Shown in pieces: positions 5,924-8,775 of a stretch of DNA of 8,775 bases. Under the pieces are notes generated by a model, which was given only the letters and a program-made list of their open reading frames with translations, made no database searches and had not been told where the DNA came from. The position numbers were made by a program, and so were the translations under genes. Positions within the stretch are counted from its first letter, which is position 1, and the number at the start of each line of letters is the position of its first letter. This DNA comes from Actinomycetota bacterium (GTDB lineage Bacteria > Actinomycetota > Acidimicrobiia > Acidimicrobiales > Ilumatobacteraceae): NCBI GenBank assembly GCA_005789925.1, contig SXWG01000056.1:1-8775 (forward strand), in the 5' to 3' direction.

Positions 5924-7020
5924 TGCATGTCGCCGAATTTCGACAGGCTTCAGCGGACGGCTCCGCGCGTAGCGGAAGCGTGACGCTCGCTCGGGGTACG
6001 TACAACACGCCATGCTTCATGCCGGTGGGTACACGGGGAGCTGTGAAGTATCTCAGCGCGATCGACTACGAGGCGCTCGGCGCCGAGATCGTCCTCGGAA
6101 ACACCTACCACCTCATGCTGCGACCGGGGGCCGAACTCATCGAGCAAATGGGTGGTCTCGGCGCTTTTGCAGCCTGGAAGGGACTGACACTCACTGACTC
6201 TGGCGGGTTTCAGGTCTTCTCGCTCGATCCGAAAGTCGACGACGACGGTGTGACGTTTCGCTCCACCTATGACGGATCGACGCATCGCTTCACACCTGAG
6301 ATTGCAGTCGACGTACAGCAAAAGTTGGGTGCTGACATTCAGATGGTCCTTGACGTGTGTCCACCATTGCCGTCGTCTGCCGATGTCGTGCGACTCGCTC
6401 TCGAGCGAACCAGTGCGTGGGCCACACGAGCGCGTGCGTGTCACACGCGGCACGATCAGAGCCTTTTTGGCATCGTCCAAGGTGGCATCAGCGAAGCGAT
6501 GCGCGCAGAGAGCGCACGTCGCACGGTCGATCTTCAGTTCGACGGTTACGGCATCGGCGGCCTCTCAGTCGGTGAGACGCGGGAAGAGATGTTGCCCGCG
6601 CTCGCTGCGGCCATTGAACATCTGCCGGTGGACAGACCCCGATACCTGATGGGTGTCGGCGATCCTGCGTCACTTGTCGAAGCAGTCGCACTCGGTGTCG
6701 ACCAGTTCGACTGCGTGCTGCAGACACGACTCGGCCGACACGGAACTGCACTGACATCGACCGGGAAAGTGCATCTCAAGAATGCCGCCAACAAACTTCT
6801 CGACACGCCGATCGACATCGCATGTCCGTGCTGGGTGTGTGAGCGCCACAGCCGCGCCTACATCCGACATCTCTTCCAAGTGGGGGAGCCCACTGCAAGC
6901 CGTCTGGTGTCTGTTCACAACATCGCATGGACCCTGAAGTTGATGTCGGACATGCGCCGTTCCATCACGGACGGCACGTTCGACACCCTGCGCCGCGAGG
7001 TCCTGACCGTCTGGGGCTAG
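5923..7020 (+). CDS. tgt: Queuine tRNA-ribosyltransferase (tRNA-guanine transglycosylase) Tgt
   Basis: Tgt exchanges guanine-34 of GUN-anticodon tRNAs for preQ1, the step before QueA. The 365-residue TIM-barrel enzyme is complete. Asp92 (TDSGGFQ) is the substrate-binding/acid-base aspartate, and Asp263 (QFDCV) is the nucleophile. Gln186 (GIVQGG), GGLSVGE (212-218) and YLMGVGDP (241-248) line the site. The zinc ligands Cys301, Cys303, Cys306 and His332 have the same spacing as Cys318/320/323 and His349 of the Zymomonas mobilis enzyme. After the nucleophile the usual VLPTR reads VLQTR, so the proline is Gln267, an uncommon change beside the tRNA-binding loop. The ATG overlaps the queA stop (TGATG), and the preceding bases (CCTCC) are the opposite of a ribosome binding site, so translation probably depends on coupling. 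It ends 25 nt before yajC. Confidence 0.96.
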   Translation: MHVAEFRQASADGSARSGSVTLARGTYNTPCFMPVGTRGAVKYLSAIDYEALGAEIVLGNTYHLMLRPGAELIEQMGGLGAFAAWKGLTLTDSGGFQVFSLDPKVDDDGVTFRSTYDGSTHRFTPEIAVDVQQKLGADIQMVLDVCPPLPSSADVVRLALERTSAWATRARACHTRHDQSLFGIVQGGISEAMRAESARRTVDLQFDGYGIGGLSVGETREEMLPALAAAIEHLPVDRPRYLMGVGDPASLVEAVALGVDQFDCVLQTRLGRHGTALTSTGKVHLKNAANKLLDTPIDIACPCWVCERHSRAYIRHLFQVGEPTASRLVSVHNIAWTLKLMSDMRRSITDGTFDTLRREVLTVWG

Positions 7021-7031
7021 TGCTTCACCTA

Positions 7032-7037
7032 TAGACT
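7032..7037 (+). promoter_or_regulatory. Putative -10 element of a leaderless yajC-secD promoter
   Basis: TAGACT fits TANNNT and ends 8 nt before the yajC GTG, the same distance as the ruvC -10 hexamer from its ATG. An overlapping TATAGA (7030-7035) is the alternative register. There is no ribosome binding site between it and the GTG. The gap is only 25 nt and no good -35 is visible (CTGACC at 7003-7008 is too far), so this remains tentative. Confidence 0.35.
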
Positions 7038-7045
7038 TCACTCTC

Positions 7046-7396
7046 GTGCATCTCGCAGTTCTTGCCTCCGGTACGTCATCCAGTAGTGGGGGCTCGGCCC
7101 TCTTCCAGTTGTTTTTCTTCGGCGCCATCTTTGTCGCCATGTATTTCCTGCTGCTGCGCCCACAGCGCCGCCGCATGAAAGAGACCCAGAACCTGCAGAG
7201 CAGTCTCGCTGTCGATGACGAAGTTGTTCTGTCATCCGGAGTGATCGGCTTCATCTCCGCAATTGACGGTGACGTTCTGTGGCTCGACATCGCGGAAGGT
7301 GTCGAAATTCGAGTCTTGAAATCTGCTGTCGCACGCAAGATCGACACGTCACGCGAAGCCGCAGGCGGCGACCCCAAGTCGGACACGTCCAAGTAA
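7046..7396 (+). CDS. yajC: Preprotein translocase subunit YajC
   Basis: YajC is a small membrane protein of the SecDF-YajC accessory complex, which helps the SecYEG channel. The 116-residue protein has a short Ser/Gly-rich N-terminus, one hydrophobic segment at about residues 18-37 (ending AMYFLLL), and the family's RPQRRRMKE sequence just after it on the cytoplasmic side. The DDEVVLSSGVIGFISAIDGD segment (57-76) is the conserved soluble beta domain, and the C-terminal 15 residues are polar and probably disordered. The start is GTG at 7046. The only in-frame ATGs lie inside the membrane segment or after it. No ribosome binding site is seen, consistent with a leaderless message. secD starts 10 nt after the stop, the standard partner arrangement. 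Confidence 0.94.
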   Translation: MHLAVLASGTSSSSGGSALFQLFFFGAIFVAMYFLLLRPQRRRMKETQNLQSSLAVDDEVVLSSGVIGFISAIDGDVLWLDIAEGVEIRVLKSAVARKIDTSREAAGGDPKSDTSK

Positions 7397-7406
7397 ACGA
7401 CGCTCC

Positions 7407-8775
7407 ATGCGCCGACGACTTCTCGTTCCTCTCATTTCCGTCCTCTTGATCGCCTTTGGCGGTCTCGGTGCGAACTTGTTGGCCGGCAACTCTCCGGCAC
7501 TCGGGCTCGACCTTCAGGGTGGAGTCTCGGTGACATTGCAGCCGGTCGGAGAATACGAAGCGAACGCACTCGACGTCGCCGTCGAAATCATCCGTCAACG
7601 TGTCGACTCACTCGGCGTCGCTGAGCCAGAGATCATCCGTCAAGGTGGCACGGTCGTGGTCAATCTTCCTGGCGTGAAAGACCAACAAAAGGCACTCGAC
7701 CTCGTTGGTCGAACAGGAGAGTTGACTCTGCGTCCGGTGTTGCAGATGGGCACGACATCGACGACAACGTCGACAGTGTCAGGTGCGCCGACGACGAGCA
7801 CGGCGGAGCAGACCACGACGACCGCAGCAGACATCGCAACCGGACCAGGAAGTGCGCGACGCGCAGCATCGACGACGATCACGCCGACGACGATTGCGCG
7901 GACCGACACCACGGCCCCGCAACAGACCGAACTTCCCGAAGGACAAGACATCCTCGCTGACAAGGACGGATCGTTCGTGTACCTCGTCGGCCCGATCGCG
8001 GCGACGGGCGAAGTGTTCGAGAACGACGCGAGTGCCGAGATTCAAAACGGTTCGTGGGTCGTCGTGGTGACGTTGCGTTCTGGCGCAGTCGGCGAGGACC
8101 AGTGGAACGCAGTTGCGTCACAGTGCTTCAACAAGGCAGAGACGTGTCCGAGTCAGCAACTTGCGATCGTGCTTGACGGCGAAGTCATCTCGGCTCCGGT
8201 CGTGCAAGAGCCCACGTTCACCGGTGGAAGCGTGCAGATCAGTGGTGACTTCACCGAGGACGAAGCTCGTCAGCTCGCAAAGATCCTTGAGTTCGGCGCC
8301 GTTCCGGTGAAGTTCGATGCGCCCACGGCACAGGCAGTGTCGGCGACGCTCGGCACAGACTCACTTCGTGCGGCAGTCGTGTCGGGTGCAGTCGGGGTGT
8401 TGCTGGTGCTGCTCTACCTGTTCCTCTATTACCGACGTATCGCATTGGTCGTGCTGTTCGGGTTAGCCGTGTCTGGGTCACTCCAGTGGAGCGTCATCTC
8501 ATGGCTTTCCCGTACCAACGGTCTCGCACTCACCCTTGCCGGCACGGCCGGAATCATCTTGTCCGTCGGTGTCACGGTCGACTCGTATGTGGTCTTTTTC
8601 GAGAAGTTGAAGGACTCTTTGCGCTCCGGGCGACGTCTGAAGAATTCTGCACAACGTGAGTTCACTACAGCATGGCGCACCATTCTCGTTGCAGACACGG
8701 TGTCGCTCATTGGTGCATTGGTGTTGTGGTGGTTGACCGTTGGAGCAGTGCGCGGATTTGCCTTCTTCCTCGGAC
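7407..8775 (+). CDS. secD: Protein translocase subunit SecD (3'-truncated by window edge)
   Basis: SecD, with SecF, uses the proton gradient to finish protein export through SecYEG. The frame runs open from the ATG at 7407 to the end of the window: 456 codons, with the last membrane segments beyond the edge. Features in order: first membrane segment (about residues 5-26, after MRRR); the D1 motif GLDLQGGV (33-40); the first periplasmic-type region with IIRQRVDSLGVAEPEI (61-76) and LPGV; a Thr-rich insert (115-174); QLAIVLDGEVISAPVV (251-266); LAKILEFGAVPV (290-301); then membrane segments from about 320. The TM4 proton-relay aspartate is Asp392 in GVTVDSYVVFFEK, in the actinobacterial DSx form rather than DAN. 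Cys240 and Cys247 in the exported domain could form a disulfide. No clear ribosome binding site is present, so coupling to yajC is likely. It is an RND-superfamily relative, but the D1 motif and yajC neighbour settle SecD. Confidence 0.95.
   Translation, partial: MRRRLLVPLISVLLIAFGGLGANLLAGNSPALGLDLQGGVSVTLQPVGEYEANALDVAVEIIRQRVDSLGVAEPEIIRQGGTVVVNLPGVKDQQKALDLVGRTGELTLRPVLQMGTTSTTTSTVSGAPTTSTAEQTTTTAADIATGPGSARRAASTTITPTTIARTDTTAPQQTELPEGQDILADKDGSFVYLVGPIAATGEVFENDASAEIQNGSWVVVVTLRSGAVGEDQWNAVASQCFNKAETCPSQQLAIVLDGEVISAPVVQEPTFTGGSVQISGDFTEDEARQLAKILEFGAVPVKFDAPTAQAVSATLGTDSLRAAVVSGAVGVLLVLLYLFLYYRRIALVVLFGLAVSGSLQWSVISWLSRTNGLALTLAGTAGIILSVGVTVDSYVVFFEKLKDSLRSGRRLKNSAQREFTTAWRTILVADTVSLIGALVLWWLTVGAVRGFAFFLG
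7749..7928 (+). repeat. Low-complexity Thr/Ser-rich segment within secD (ACG/ACC codon runs)
   Basis: Residues 115-174 of SecD contain 23 threonines in 60 positions, written as runs of ACG, ACA and ACC codons, with Ser, Ala, Pro and Gly between them. It interrupts the first extracytoplasmic domain between the TLRPVL strand and the DGSFVYLVGP strand. It has no aromatic residues and very few charged ones, so it is probably an unstructured linker outside the membrane. Inserts at this point are known in actinobacterial SecD proteins. The frame stays open, so it is a true part of the protein. Confidence 0.75.

Noticed and set aside
1..8775. Search for a novel system, mobile element, CRISPR array, tRNA or riboswitch
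   Set aside because: Every stretch is accounted for by conserved housekeeping genes. The largest gap is 97 nt, and no repeats, terminal inverted repeats or tRNA-like folds were seen by eye.

Overview
This window is a conserved housekeeping block with every gene on the + strand and almost no non-coding DNA. Gene content and order (pdxS-pdxT-yebC ... ruvCAB ... yajC-secD) point to an actinobacterium. The SecD TM4 signature (VDSYVVFFEK rather than VDANV), the Thr/Ser-rich SecD insert and the actinobacterial-type LexA box agree with this. Keeping queA and tgt in the cluster, which mycobacteria lack, together with the moderately high G+C, makes me favour a deep-branching lineage such as Acidimicrobiia. 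That placement is inference only; no rRNA gene is present.

Layout. Positions 1-1464 hold the pyridoxal 5'-phosphate synthase pair: pdxS, cut at the window's left edge, and pdxT. Next come yebC (1469-2215) and a peroxiredoxin of the Bcp type (2215-2667), joined by a TGATG stop/start overlap. The only real intergenic gap (2668-2764, 97 nt) follows. It carries a -10-like hexamer and a perfect LexA (SOS) palindrome that runs into the ruvC start codon. The Holliday-junction genes ruvC, ruvA and ruvB then overlap one another. After them come queA and tgt, two steps of queuosine tRNA modification, also tightly packed. After a 25-nt gap with a second -10-like hexamer come yajC and the first 456 codons of secD, which runs off the right edge.

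How the genes work together. PdxS and PdxT form one enzyme complex. RuvA and RuvB drive branch migration and RuvC resolves the junction. Tgt inserts preQ1 into tRNA and QueA modifies it further. YajC and SecD belong to the Sec translocon accessory complex; secF would be expected just beyond the window.

I found no mobile element, CRISPR array, RNA gene or unknown system, and all genes are recognisable families. The most interesting signal is regulatory. A CGAAC-N4-GTTCG SOS box overlaps the start of an apparently leaderless ruvC, and the compact gene packing downstream means SOS control could reach the queuosine genes queA and tgt.
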